Assembly: GCF_001457475.1 (NCBI RefSeq)
Contig: NZ_LN831029.1
Span: 2,976,001-3,040,000, forward strand
Direction: 5' to 3'
Length of the DNA: 64,000 bases
Origin: Achromobacter xylosoxidans
Lineage (GTDB): Bacteria; Pseudomonadota; Gammaproteobacteria; Burkholderiales; Burkholderiaceae_B
Part shown: positions 8,229 to 18,673 of the stretch, piece after piece
Layout of the letters: every line of letters begins with the position of its first letter
Numbering within the stretch: the first letter of the stretch is position 1
Notes under the pieces: model-generated
Told to the model about the DNA's origin: nothing
Databases searched by the model: none
The model's input: the letters and a program-made list of their open reading frames with translations, nothing else
Program-made: the position numbers and the translations under genes

Positions 8229-10319
8229 ATGCCGGCCGCGGCCGTGGCTACCAAGCGATCCGGCGCCGATACCAAAGGCGCCGGCAAAGCCATGACGGAT
8301 ACGGAGCGCAAGCTGCGTAACCTGGGTCTGGTGCTGCCCGAGGACTTCGTGCTGCACCTGCCGCTGCGCTACGAGGACGAGACCCGGGTGATCCCGATCA
8401 GCCAGTTGCGCCCCGGCTTCGCCGGCCAGGTCGAAGGCGAGATCACCAAATCCGAAGTGCTCTACCGGCCGCGTCGCCAGCTCACCGCCACCTTGGCGGA
8501 CGACAGCGGCGAACTGCAATTGCGCTGGTTGAATTTCTATCCCAGCCAGCAAAAGCAGGTCACTGTCGGCAAGCGGCTGCGCGCGCGCGGCGAAGTGCGC
8601 GGCGGCCTGTTCGGACGCGAGATGGTGCATCCGCGCCTGACCAATGCCGACGCGCCGCTGCCCACCGCCCTGACGCCGGTCTATCCCAGTACCGAGGGCC
8701 TGCCGCAGCTGACGCTGCGGCGCGCCATCGCCCAGGCGCTCGACCGCGCCGACCTGTCCGATACCCTGCCGCCGCAAGCGCTGGCGCGCTACGACCTGCC
8801 GCCGTTCGCGCCGGCGATCCGCGCGCTGCACACGCCGGCGCAGGGCGAATCCGAAGCGGCGCTGCTGGACCGGGTGCATCCGGCCTGGCGTCGCATCAAA
8901 TTCGATGAACTGCTGGCCCAGCAGCTGTCGCTGGCGGCGGCGCGCGCCGCGCGCCGGGTCAAGGAGGCCGAGGTGCTGCCCGTGCGCGACGAGCCGGGCG
9001 GCCTGGTGGACCGGCTGTACCAGGCGCTGCCGTTCAAGCTGACCGGCGCCCAGCAGCGCGTGGTGGCCGAGATTTCGGCGGACCTGGCGCGGCCGTACCC
9101 GATGCACCGCCTGCTGCAGGGCGACGTCGGCAGCGGCAAGACCGTGGTCGCCGCCATCGCCGCGGCCCAGGCCATTGCCGGCGGCGCGCAGGTGGCGTTG
9201 ATGGCGCCCACCGAGATCCTGGCCGAACAGCATTTCCGCAAGCTGGTGTCGTGGCTGCAGCCGCTGGGCGTGAACGTCGCCTGGCTCAGCGGCAGCCTGA
9301 CCGCCAAGGCGCGCCGCGAGGCCGCCGCCGCCGCGGCCGACGGCAGCGTGCAACTGGTGGTGGGCACGCAGGCGCTGATCCAGGACCATGTCGAATTCCA
9401 GCGCCTTGGCCTGTCGATCGTCGATGAGCAGCACCGCTTTGGCGTCGGCCAGCGACTGGCGCTGACGCGCAAGGGCGAGACGGTGCGCGGCCGCATCGTG
9501 CCGCATCAGCTCAACATGAGCGCCACGCCGATCCCGCGCACGCTGGCCATGACCTTTTTTGCCGACCTGGACGTGTCGGTGATCGACGAACTGCCGCCGG
9601 GGCGCACGCCGGTGCTGACCAAGCTGGTGTCGGACGCGCGCCGCGAGGAAGTCATCGCCCACATCGCGCAGGCCGCGCGCGGCGGACAGCAGGCGTATTG
9701 GGTCTGTCCGCTGGTCGAGGAAAGCGAAGCGCTGGAACTGCAGACCGCCGTCGATACCTACGAAGGCATGCGGGTGGACCTGCCGGACCTGCGCATCGGC
9801 CTGGTGCATGGGCGCCTGCCGCAGGCCGAGAAGGCGGCGGTGATGCAGGCCTTCCGCGAGGGCGAGATCGACCTGCTGGTGGCCACCACCGTGATCGAGG
9901 TCGGGGTGGACGTGCCCAATGCCTCGCTGATGGTCATCGAACACGCCGAACGCTTCGGCCTGGCGCAGCTGCACCAGTTGCGCGGCCGGGTGGGGCGGGG
10001 CACCGCCGAATCGGTCTGCGTGCTGCTCTACCAGACGCCGCTGTCGCAGGTGGCGCGCGAACGCCTGCGCGCCATGTTCGAAACCTCGGACGGTTTCGAG
10101 ATTGCGCGCCGCGACCTGGAGCAGCGCGGCCCCGGCGAATTCCTGGGCACGCGCCAGTCGGGCATGGCGCTGCTGCGCTTTGCCGATCTGGAAACCGACG
10201 CCGAGATCGCCGAACAGGCGCGCGATGCCGCGGTCTGGCTGCGCGCCGAACATCCCGCCGCCGTCGAGGCGCACCTGGCCCGCTGGATGCGGGGCCGGGA
10301 AGACTTCCTGCGCACCTAG
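8229..10319 (+). CDS. recG: ATP-dependent DNA helicase RecG
   Basis: Branch-migrating helicase that regresses stalled replication forks and processes Holliday junctions. The 696 residues match the RecG family. The N-terminal wedge (OB-fold) domain lies at about 60-160, Walker A GDVGSGKT near 298-305, the DEQHR box (RecG form of DEAH) near 400, motif III SATPIPRTLA near 433, and the C-terminal TRG region with GRVGRG and GPGEFLGTRQSG. The first Met at 8229 gives a short Ala/Lys-rich lead; a second in-frame Met at 8292 (MTDTERKLRNLGL) is an equally plausible start. It lies between ridA and oxyR; recG-oxyR adjacency is common in this family. Confidence 0.96.
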   Translation: MPAAAVATKRSGADTKGAGKAMTDTERKLRNLGLVLPEDFVLHLPLRYEDETRVIPISQLRPGFAGQVEGEITKSEVLYRPRRQLTATLADDSGELQLRWLNFYPSQQKQVTVGKRLRARGEVRGGLFGREMVHPRLTNADAPLPTALTPVYPSTEGLPQLTLRRAIAQALDRADLSDTLPPQALARYDLPPFAPAIRALHTPAQGESEAALLDRVHPAWRRIKFDELLAQQLSLAAARAARRVKEAEVLPVRDEPGGLVDRLYQALPFKLTGAQQRVVAEISADLARPYPMHRLLQGDVGSGKTVVAAIAAAQAIAGGAQVALMAPTEILAEQHFRKLVSWLQPLGVNVAWLSGSLTAKARREAAAAAADGSVQLVVGTQALIQDHVEFQRLGLSIVDEQHRFGVGQRLALTRKGETVRGRIVPHQLNMSATPIPRTLAMTFFADLDVSVIDELPPGRTPVLTKLVSDARREEVIAHIAQAARGGQQAYWVCPLVEESEALELQTAVDTYEGMRVDLPDLRIGLVHGRLPQAEKAAVMQAFREGEIDLLVATTVIEVGVDVPNASLMVIEHAERFGLAQLHQLRGRVGRGTAESVCVLLYQTPLSQVARERLRAMFETSDGFEIARRDLEQRGPGEFLGTRQSGMALLRFADLETDAEIAEQARDAAVWLRAEHPAAVEAHLARWMRGREDFLRT

Positions 10320-10407
10320 GCCCCAGCGGATGAATGCCACCATGACCTTCCCATTTTCCAGCGCCGCCCGCCGGGCGCGCGCTCAACTCCCGGGGGCGTA
10401 GTCCACC

Positions 10408-11358
10408 ATGACTCTCACCGAACTGAAATACATCGTGGCCGTGGCGCGCGAGCGCCATTTCGGCCGGGCGGCCGAGGCCTGTTTCGTCAGCCAGCCCACG
10501 CTGTCGGTGGCGATCCGCAAGCTCGAGGACGAACTGGGCGTGACGCTGTTCGAGCGCGGCGGCGCCGAAGTGGGCGTCACGCCCATCGGCCAGCGCATCG
10601 TCGCCCAGGCCCAGAAGGTGCTGGAAGAGAGCGCCAGCATCAAGGAGATCGCGCGCCAGGGGCACGACCCGCTGGCCGGCCCGTTGCGGGTCGGAGTGAT
10701 CCATACCATCGGCCCGTATCTGTTGCCGCGCCTGGTGCCGGTGCAGATCGGCCGCACCCCGCAGATGCCGCTGCTGCTGCAGGAGAACTTCACCGTGCGG
10801 CTGGTGGAGCTGCTGCGCCAGGGCGAGATCGATTGCGCCATCATGGCGTTGCCGCTGCCGGAAGCGGGGCTGGTGATGCAGCCGCTGTACGACGAGCCAT
10901 TCGTGGTGGCGGTGCCGCAAGACCACGAGCTGGCGCAGCGCGAATCGATCGACGCGCAGGACCTGAAGCAGCAGACCATGCTGCTGCTGGGCAGCGGCCA
11001 CTGTTTCCGCGACCAGGTGCTGGAGGTGTGTCCGGAACTGTCGCGCTTCTCGGCCGCCAGCGACGGCATCCAGCGCACCTTCGAGGGCTCTTCGCTGGAG
11101 ACGATCCGCCACATGGTGGCCGCGGGCATCGGCGTGACGGTGCTGCCGGTGACGGCGGTGCCGGAGCAGCCGCCGTCCAACAGCCTGCTGCGCTACCTGC
11201 CGTTCGAGGGCCACGTGCCCGAGCGCCGCGTGGTGCTGGCCTGGCGCCGCAGCTTCCCGAGGCTGGCGGCGATCGAGGCGCTGGCCCAGGCGGTGTACGA
11301 ATGCGAGCTGCCCGGCGTGCGGATGCTGTCGGACGAAGCCGCGGCCGTGCAGGATTGA
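10408..11358 (+). CDS. oxyR: Hydrogen peroxide sensor and transcription factor OxyR
   Basis: LysR-family regulator that senses H2O2 by forming a disulfide. The 316-residue protein has the LysR DNA-binding start (MTLTELKYIVAVARERHFGRA). Its two redox cysteines are at positions 199 (GSGHCFRDQ) and 208 (LEVCPE), the same numbering as Escherichia coli OxyR, so it should be a true peroxide sensor and not a generic LysR protein. It lies 88 bases after recG and 117 bases before dps, a known OxyR target in many bacteria. The gap contains an eight-base-pair perfect hairpin at 11364-11381 without a T run. Confidence 0.95.
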   Translation: MTLTELKYIVAVARERHFGRAAEACFVSQPTLSVAIRKLEDELGVTLFERGGAEVGVTPIGQRIVAQAQKVLEESASIKEIARQGHDPLAGPLRVGVIHTIGPYLLPRLVPVQIGRTPQMPLLLQENFTVRLVELLRQGEIDCAIMALPLPEAGLVMQPLYDEPFVVAVPQDHELAQRESIDAQDLKQQTMLLLGSGHCFRDQVLEVCPELSRFSAASDGIQRTFEGSSLETIRHMVAAGIGVTVLPVTAVPEQPPSNSLLRYLPFEGHVPERRVVLAWRRSFPRLAAIEALAQAVYECELPGVRMLSDEAAAVQD

Positions 11359-11475
11359 AATTGCGAGCGCATTTGCGCTCGATCAAGCCGCCTCGCGCCG
11401 GCCGGCCTTTGGGCCGGATTGTCGCAATCGCGGTGTTATCCTCGTTTTGTCTACCAACCCCACAGGGAGCTAGCA

Positions 11476-11976
11476 ATGGCAAAGTCCTCCAAGAAGACCC
11501 CCAGCGTTCCGCGCATCAACATCGGCATTTCGGACAAGGACCGCGCCGCCGTCGCCGGTGAACTGTCCAAGCTGCTGGCCGACTCGTACACCTTGTACCT
11601 GATGACGCACAACTTCCACTGGAACGTCACGGGGCCCATGTTCAACACGCTGCACTTGATGTTCATGACCCAGTACACCGAGTCGTGGAACGCGCTGGAC
11701 AGCATCGCCGAACGCATCCGCGCGCTGGGCCACTACGCCCCGGGCACGTATCGCGAATACGCCAAGCTGTCGTCCATCGCCGAGCCCGAGTCCGTGCCGG
11801 AAGCCCTGGAGATGGTGCGCCTGCTGGTCAACGCCAACGAATCGGTCGCCAAGACGGCCCGCGCCGCCTTCGAGAAGGCCGATGCCGCCAATGACCAGCC
11901 CACCGCAGACCTGCTGACCCAGCGCCTGGACGTGCACGAAAAGAACGCCTGGATGCTGCGCAGCCTGCTGCAATAG
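11476..11976 (+). CDS. dps: Dps-family DNA-protecting ferritin-like protein
   Basis: Forms a 12-subunit shell that oxidises and stores iron with H2O2 and can bind DNA during stress. The 166-residue protein carries the ferroxidase ligands of the Dps family in THNFHWNVTG (residues 40-49) and in the WNALDSIAERIRALG helix, where Asp and Glu sit at the dimer interface. The Lys/Ser-rich N-terminus (MAKSSKKTPS) suits DNA binding. The start at 11476 follows AGGGAG with six-base spacing; an upstream in-frame Met at 11419 lacks a site. Lying next to oxyR, it is probably peroxide-induced. It ends at a strong terminator. Confidence 0.95.
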   Translation: MAKSSKKTPSVPRINIGISDKDRAAVAGELSKLLADSYTLYLMTHNFHWNVTGPMFNTLHLMFMTQYTESWNALDSIAERIRALGHYAPGTYREYAKLSSIAEPESVPEALEMVRLLVNANESVAKTARAAFEKADAANDQPTADLLTQRLDVHEKNAWMLRSLLQ

Positions 11977-12011
11977 GCCGGGCGGCGCCTGGCCGGCGCC
12001 AGCGGCATGCC

Positions 12012-12048
12012 AAGCCCCCGGGGACCTTGCGGTTCCCGGGGGCTTTTT
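12012..12048 (+). terminator. Rho-independent terminator of dps
   Basis: An eleven-base-pair stem (AAGCCCCCGGG paired with CCCGGGGGCTT) has a twelve-base loop and a following T run. It separates dps from the capsule leader region. Confidence 0.9.
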
Positions 12049-12598
12049 CATGCGGCCGCGCTCCGGTTTCCCGCCGGGACGCCGGGCGCATTATCCGGAA
12101 GGCGGGGCGGGTATATGCGCGGATCGGCGGCCACCCTTTGGCGCACTTGTTCGAATGTGTAATCCACCGGCCTGTCATCGGTGGAAGTCATTTCAATATC
12201 AGGACAGATTTCCGGGTACGCCACTCGCGGGCGCATATGCCACGGCCTTTGGAAATGGTCAATCGGCGTGAGTATTTTCGATTCCCTTCTAGCACGATAT
12301 TTTTTGGAAATTCGGACGCCATCCGTGACTTGAAGTTGCAATAAAGACATTTATCCCAGGGCGCTTACTGCTGCTCCCGAACGAATGCTCATTCCTTGCA
12401 GTTTTATTAAGCCAAGATAAGAAAACGACTTTATATATTTGCTAACAAGACAAACGATCTCATTCATTTCAAATTGTGTTGGAAAAGAGATTATTTCAGG
12501 GATTTCCCCACGTTTATTACGACCTCGGCGACTTATTTCCATAGCATCGAAAACTTTTAGAAAAAAATTTGCTGTCTGCCCGGCCTACGATTCGTTGG
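12049..12598. other. AT-rich intergenic region upstream of the capsule operon
   Basis: About 550 bases between the dps terminator and the operon leader. From roughly 12150 to 12600 the composition is visibly richer in A and T than the surrounding coding DNA, with runs such as A7 near 12561. Two short minus-strand frames (12542-12351, 63 codons; 12350-12048, 100 codons) abut, with TAA followed at once by ATG. Neither has a clear ribosome binding site or a recognisable product, and I do not call them genes. AT-rich control regions upstream of horizontally spread capsule loci are often targets of H-NS/MvaT-type silencers. That role is inferred here. Confidence 0.6.
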
Positions 12599-12710
12599 CT
12601 CGCTACCCGACCGTATGACGGGGTATCGAGATGTAATCAATTTTGAGCAACGCGTCCACCCCGGGCAGGCAAATGCGGTGCGATTCCGCATCGATTCGGT
12701 AATGCCCGGG
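12599..12710 (+). promoter_or_regulatory. Tandem-hairpin 5' leader of the capsule operon
   Basis: Two predicted RNA hairpins precede tviB. The first (12599-12630) pairs CTCG with CGAG and TACCCG with CGGGGTA. The second (12660-12710) has an outer eight-base-pair stem (CCCGGGCA with TGCCCGGG) and an inner perfect stem (ATGCGG with CCGCAT) around a seven-base loop, separated by asymmetric internal loops of 5 and 11 bases. There is no T run, so it is not a standard terminator. It ends 48 bases before the tviB start codon. It resembles no riboswitch class that I can name. It could act as an attenuator, a protein-binding leader or an mRNA stabiliser. Confidence 0.5.
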
Positions 12711-12757
12711 TGTCGGTTTCTAGTGTCTTCGACACGACGAAAACAGTGAGGTCCCCC

Positions 12758-14035
<1,278 letters not shown>

Positions 14036-14078
14036 GTCCAGGCCCGCCGCAACCCATCAAACACAGGAGAGGCCCGGA

Positions 14079-16559
14079 ATGACAGCCTTTACCATCGCTC
14101 CGATCGGCACCTGCCGCATCCATACCCCGCTGCGCGATGCCGTGGCGCGCTACCCGATCAAGCAACAGCTCGGGCGCAACTACGGTTTCGTGCACACCAG
14201 CGCCGAGGCGCTGCAGCAGGCCCGCTTCATGTTCGGCCAGGCCGAGATTCCCACCGACGTGCAGCGCGTGATCTTCCGTCCGTCGAACGGCGAGCAGGCC
14301 CGGCGCGGCGTGCACAAGCCGGCCGACCTGTATATGGTCGAGCTGTCCTCGCGCAAGCTGCTGACCGTCGGCGGCTATCCGATCCAGTCCAACTACCTGG
14401 GGCGCTACTTCAGCGAGTTCTTCGCCGACCGGGCGCGCACCCGCGCGTTCTGGGCGCAGGCCAGCGACGAACGGCTCGCCGAGCGGCGCGCATGGCTGGA
14501 CCAGGATCCCGTCTTCAAGAGCCTGTCGGCGGACAATCGGGACCTGCTTGCCCGCATCGTCAAGCGTGAGCAGACGGACGACGAGATCGAGCAGCAGATG
14601 CAGCAACTGGTCGACCTGCTGGGCCGGGACAAGGTGGTGTTCGTCACGCACGTCAACGCCATGACGCCCGACAACGTGCCGATCGAACAACGCGCCCAGC
14701 TGATCGCCGCGGTGACCGCCAGCGCCCAGCGCATCGGCGTGCCTTGCTACGATCCGACGCCGCTGATGAACAAGATCGGGCAGGCCGACGCGATGGAAGA
14801 TGGCGGGCTGGACCTGACGCACTACACCCCGCTGTTCGCCGAACGCCTGTACACCGAGTGGTTCAAGACCTTCGTGCGTCCGCGCCTGAGCGCCTCCACC
14901 CCGCAGTTGAGCGTGCCCAAGCTGGGCGCCGAAGAAAGCGCGGAGCGCATCGAGAAGATCTGGGACGCGGGCGAGCTGCGCGAAGCCTCGCGCCGCCTGC
15001 GCGACGTGCTGCGCCGCCATCCGGGCCTGCCCGACCACACGCTGCTGTTCGCGCGCATCCAGGAAGAGCTGGGCGACTACGAAGGATCGCTGGCGCTGCT
15101 GGGCGGCGCGGACGGCACGCTGGCCACCGGCAGCAAGGCCGAGCAGATCCTGATGCGCAACCACTTCAAGCTGGGTCGCTATGACCTGGCGCACTCGCTG
15201 GCCGCCGGCCTGCTGGGCGACGAGATCGAGACGCCGGAAATCGTGCGCATCGCGGCGATTTCGGCCGGTCACCTGGGATTCGTGGACGAAGCCCTGGGCA
15301 ACTGGAAGCAGCTGTTCCGCATTTCCGCGCCGCAGGACGCGACCGCCACGGAGGCGGCCGACACCGTGCTCTCGCTGCTGCAGGCCGGCAGCGATATGGA
15401 CGCCACCCTGCGCTGGGTCCATGAAGTGCGCGCCGCGATTCCGTCGCATGGCCGCAGCTTCGCCATGCTGTGGCGCGACCGGTTGATCGCCGGGGACCGT
15501 ACGGGGCTGCGAGCGCTGGCGTCCGAGTCGCCCACGCTCAAGGACGTGGAGGCGCTGGAACTGGTCAAGGAAGCGACCTGGCGCGGATGCATCATGGCCG
15601 CCGCCGCGCTGGCCGTGTCCTGCAAACTGGCCGACAGCGAGCAGGAGGACATTTCGGCCTGGCTGCGCGCGCAGTCCACGGCCTGGGCGGAAGAGGGCGC
15701 GCAGGCGCTGGAAGAAGGCCGCCTGCGCGATGCCGCCGAGCGCATCTGCGCGCACCGCCTGCTCAACCCCGACGCCCTGGCCGGCGTGCGCGCGCAGCGC
15801 GCCTTCGAGCGCGCCATGCGCCTGGGCGTGCGTGCGGCGCTGGTGGCGGGCAACCACAAGGAAGTGATCGACCTGACCGACATCGCGCTGGACACCGGCG
15901 TCGAGTTCCCGGAACTGCATGCGATGCGCGGCCGCGCGGCCGACGCGCTGGGCGACAAGCAGACCGCCATGCGGCACCTGGAGCAGGCCGCCGCCAACGA
16001 ATCCGCGCCTTTCAGCACGCAGCTGCATTTCGCGCGGGTCGCGTTCAACGGCGGCTGGTTCGGCGAGGCCATCGACGCCTACAAGATGGTGCTGGCCCAT
16101 GGCTCGGCCGACCAGAGCGCCAAGGAGGAAGCCGAACGCCAGCTGGGAAGGCTGGGACCGCGCGCCATCCGCGGCGCCCGCGAAATCCTGTCGGCGGGCG
16201 ATCCCAAGGCGGCCTGGAACCTGCTCGAGCGCGTGGCGCAGTCGTGGCCGCAGATGACGGAAGTCGACCACGAGAAGCGGCGAATCCTGGCCGTGCTGTA
16301 CGCCGAATCGCGCGCGCTGGACTCGTCCAGCACCACCGAGCGCCTGGCGCTGGGTGAGCGCATCCTGCAGCTGGTGCCGGACGATCCCATCGGCCTGCGC
16401 CTGGCCGCGGTCGGCGCCATGCGGCTGCACCGCTTCGAACAGGCCTTGCCCTACTGGCGCGCGCTCCAGGAACGTTCCGACAATCCGGCCCAGTACGACC
16501 ACTACATCCAGCGCTGCCTGGTGTGGATCGACAAGGCCAACCGCAGGAAGGCCGCATGA
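14079..16559 (+). CDS. tviD: TviD-like capsule O-acetyltransferase (SGNH-like N-terminus plus TPR-like repeats)
   Basis: TviD proteins O-acetylate the Vi polymer and are nearly confined to Vi loci. This 826-residue protein matches the family length (about 830). The first 280 residues read as an SGNH-hydrolase-like domain: G10-T11-C12 in IGTCR takes the place of the usual GDS nucleophile block, and D245-L-T-H248 fits the DxxH block. SGNH-like function with an atypical triad has been reported for the family. The remainder is helical and TPR-like (for example ARIQEELGDYEGSLALLGG and AMRGRAADALGDKQTAMRHL). It is preceded by an AGGAGAG site and overlaps tviE by four bases (ATGA), consistent with the TviD-TviE partnership known in Salmonella. 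Confidence 0.82.
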   Translation: MTAFTIAPIGTCRIHTPLRDAVARYPIKQQLGRNYGFVHTSAEALQQARFMFGQAEIPTDVQRVIFRPSNGEQARRGVHKPADLYMVELSSRKLLTVGGYPIQSNYLGRYFSEFFADRARTRAFWAQASDERLAERRAWLDQDPVFKSLSADNRDLLARIVKREQTDDEIEQQMQQLVDLLGRDKVVFVTHVNAMTPDNVPIEQRAQLIAAVTASAQRIGVPCYDPTPLMNKIGQADAMEDGGLDLTHYTPLFAERLYTEWFKTFVRPRLSASTPQLSVPKLGAEESAERIEKIWDAGELREASRRLRDVLRRHPGLPDHTLLFARIQEELGDYEGSLALLGGADGTLATGSKAEQILMRNHFKLGRYDLAHSLAAGLLGDEIETPEIVRIAAISAGHLGFVDEALGNWKQLFRISAPQDATATEAADTVLSLLQAGSDMDATLRWVHEVRAAIPSHGRSFAMLWRDRLIAGDRTGLRALASESPTLKDVEALELVKEATWRGCIMAAAALAVSCKLADSEQEDISAWLRAQSTAWAEEGAQALEEGRLRDAAERICAHRLLNPDALAGVRAQRAFERAMRLGVRAALVAGNHKEVIDLTDIALDTGVEFPELHAMRGRAADALGDKQTAMRHLEQAAANESAPFSTQLHFARVAFNGGWFGEAIDAYKMVLAHGSADQSAKEEAERQLGRLGPRAIRGAREILSAGDPKAAWNLLERVAQSWPQMTEVDHEKRRILAVLYAESRALDSSSTTERLALGERILQLVPDDPIGLRLAAVGAMRLHRFEQALPYWRALQERSDNPAQYDHYIQRCLVWIDKANRRKAA

Positions 16560-18616
16560 ATCCGCCACTGACTACCGAACGCAAGAACACCGCGTCCGAC
16601 CTGCAGGAGGTCAAGACGCGGCTGGAGGAAATCGTGGCGGCGTCGGGACGGGTCCAGGTGGCGCAGGCGAACCTGGTCGACGCGCAAGCCCTGGCGCGCG
16701 GCCACATGGCCGACTCCAAGGTGCGCTTCCTGCTGCTCCGGCTGAAGGAAGCGGCCGGCCTGAACGAGGGCATGGCCGAGCAATGGGCCACGCTGCTGCG
16801 GGAGTGCCCGGACGACCTGGAGATCGTGCGTTATTGCGCGACCCGGCTGGTCAAGGAGCGCCGCGTCGACGACGCGCTGGCGCTGGTCGAGCGGCACCTG
16901 CCCGAGTCCACGGACAATCCGTCGCGGCTGTTCGCCCGCGCCAAGCTGCTGAGCGATATCCGCGCGCATGAGCAGTCCGACGAGCTGTTCCGCCGGCTGA
17001 TCCTGCAGCATACGGACCGCAACATCCGCGTCGAGTTCGCCAAGCGCCTGCGCAAGCGCGGCCTGCTGGCGGACGCCTTCGACGTCATCGCGCCCGTGGC
17101 CAAGCATCTTGCGCCGGGCAGCAAGGCGGCGGAACTGGCCGACGGCCTGGCCAGCGACTACGCCTTCTATCAGCGCCTGGAGCCCGAAGCCGCGCTGGCC
17201 GGCAAGGACATCAGGATCGTCTCGATGAAGCATGCGATCCTGCATTTCCGCAATCGGCAGATTCCGGAATACTCGCCCGACAAGCCCGTCTCGGTCGCGC
17301 TGGTGACCGGCAGCCTGGGGCCCGGCGGCGCCGAACGGCAGCTGACGCGGCTGGCCGGGGAACTGGCCCGCATGGCGGATACGCCCGCCCCGCGGCCCGC
17401 CGACGTGCCGATGAAGCCGGAAAAAGTCGAGGTGCTGGTCAAGCAGCACACCGAGCCGGCCGGTTCCACCAAGAAGCAGGGGCTGGACTTCTTCCTGTCG
17501 GTGCTGGTCAAGGCGCGGATTCCGGTCACGGAAATCAACAAGCTGCCGGCGATCTCGGTGGCCCACCAGTCGGTGCCGGACGGCAGCCTGAGCCGGCTGC
17601 TGGAACAGTTGCCGCCGCCGGTCCACTACGGCGTGACGCGATTGGCGCCGGTGTTGCGCGCCAACACCTTCGACGTGGTCAGCCTGTGGCAGGACGGCAC
17701 GTGCCTGTTCGGCGCCCTGGCGGCGCTGCTGGCCGGCGCGCCGACCATCCACCTGGTGTTCCGCGGCCTGCCGCCGAACATCCGCAAGGACCGCTTCCGC
17801 GAGGAGTATCCTGAGCTGTACCAGGCGCTGGCGCAGGTGCCCGGCGTGCATTTCGTCAGCAACAGCCGCAAGGCCGCCGAGGCCTACGCGGAGTGGCTCG
17901 GCATTCCCATCGTGCGCTTCCACGTGCTGTACAACGGCGTGCCGGACCTGGCCACCGATGCCGCGGCGACGGACCAGGAAAAGTGGCGCGCCTTCCAGGA
18001 AAGCACCGCCGACGCGACGGAGACCATCGGCGGCGTGTTCCGCCTGGAGCCGGACAAGCGGCCGCAACTATGGATAAAGCTCGCGGCGCTCTACCTGAAG
18101 CAGCGTCCGCAGGCGCGCTTCGTCATCGTCGGCGACGGCCGCCTGCACGAGAACATCGTGGCGCTGGCGCAGGAATTGTGCGTGATGGACCGGTTGCTGC
18201 TGGTCGGCTTGTCGAACCACGTGGGCTACTGGTATTCGCAGATGGATGCCAAGGTGCTGCTGTCGCGCTACGAGGGCCTGCCCAACGTGCTGATCGAAGC
18301 CCAATTGCTCGGCGTGCCGGTGGTCTCGACGCCGGCCGGCGGGGCGGGCGAGTGTTTCGAGGAGGACCAGACCGGCCACCTGCTGGGCGATGTCGAACAT
18401 CCGGACCTGCACGAGGCCTGCGACAAGGTCGCCTCGATCGTGGATCGGGTGCGCGCCGACGCGAGCCTGAGGGCGCAAAGCCGCCATCGGGCGCAGACCC
18501 TGTTCTCGCTGGAGGCCATGCTGGCCAAGTTCCTGAGCCTGTGCATGCCGGCCATGCCCGAGTCGGAGAACGACGAGAGCATGGATATGCCGCCGATGCG
18601 CCTGATGCAGGCCTGA
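16556..18616 (+). CDS. tviE: TviE-like Vi-polysaccharide polymerase (GT4 glycosyltransferase)
   Basis: Cytoplasmic glycosyltransferase expected to polymerise the N-acetyl-hexosaminuronic acid backbone. The 686 residues begin with a helical, TPR-like region of about 240 residues. The GT-B fold starts at ALVTGSLGPGGAERQL (GGAER near residue 257), the glycine-rich acceptor-side loop of GT4 enzymes. The C-terminal half has the EX7E motif (E573 and E581 in YEGLPNVLIEA), which binds the nucleotide sugar. Its start overlaps the tviD stop. Salmonella TviE is shorter (about 580 residues by recollection), so the N-terminal part appears extended. Fifty-seven bases, including two copies of CAGGTCCCCT (18631-18640, 18642-18651), separate it from vexA. 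Confidence 0.85.
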   Translation: MNPPLTTERKNTASDLQEVKTRLEEIVAASGRVQVAQANLVDAQALARGHMADSKVRFLLLRLKEAAGLNEGMAEQWATLLRECPDDLEIVRYCATRLVKERRVDDALALVERHLPESTDNPSRLFARAKLLSDIRAHEQSDELFRRLILQHTDRNIRVEFAKRLRKRGLLADAFDVIAPVAKHLAPGSKAAELADGLASDYAFYQRLEPEAALAGKDIRIVSMKHAILHFRNRQIPEYSPDKPVSVALVTGSLGPGGAERQLTRLAGELARMADTPAPRPADVPMKPEKVEVLVKQHTEPAGSTKKQGLDFFLSVLVKARIPVTEINKLPAISVAHQSVPDGSLSRLLEQLPPPVHYGVTRLAPVLRANTFDVVSLWQDGTCLFGALAALLAGAPTIHLVFRGLPPNIRKDRFREEYPELYQALAQVPGVHFVSNSRKAAEAYAEWLGIPIVRFHVLYNGVPDLATDAAATDQEKWRAFQESTADATETIGGVFRLEPDKRPQLWIKLAALYLKQRPQARFVIVGDGRLHENIVALAQELCVMDRLLLVGLSNHVGYWYSQMDAKVLLSRYEGLPNVLIEAQLLGVPVVSTPAGGAGECFEEDQTGHLLGDVEHPDLHEACDKVASIVDRVRADASLRAQSRHRAQTLFSLEAMLAKFLSLCMPAMPESENDESMDMPPMRLMQA

Positions 18617-18673
18617 ACGCCCGCCTTACCCAGGTCCCCTCCAGGTCCCCTGGTTTCGAAGATAAAGGAAACT

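Noticed and set aside
7779..10343. An 854-codon frame opposite ridA and recG
   Set aside because: It lies antisense to two clearly recognisable genes, has no family motif and reflects the lack of stop codons in high-GC DNA.
11364..11381. Eight-base-pair hairpin after oxyR as a terminator
   Set aside because: No T run follows and the stem is short; it could equally be part of the dps control region.
12048..12542. Two abutting minus-strand frames (63 and 100 codons) in the AT-rich leader
   Set aside because: No recognisable product, no ribosome binding site and AT-rich non-coding character; kept only as a note in the region entry.
18631..18651. Tandem CAGGTCCCCT copies between tviE and vexA as a regulatory repeat
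   Set aside because: Only two short copies, no known factor and a position inside an operon; likely a local duplication.
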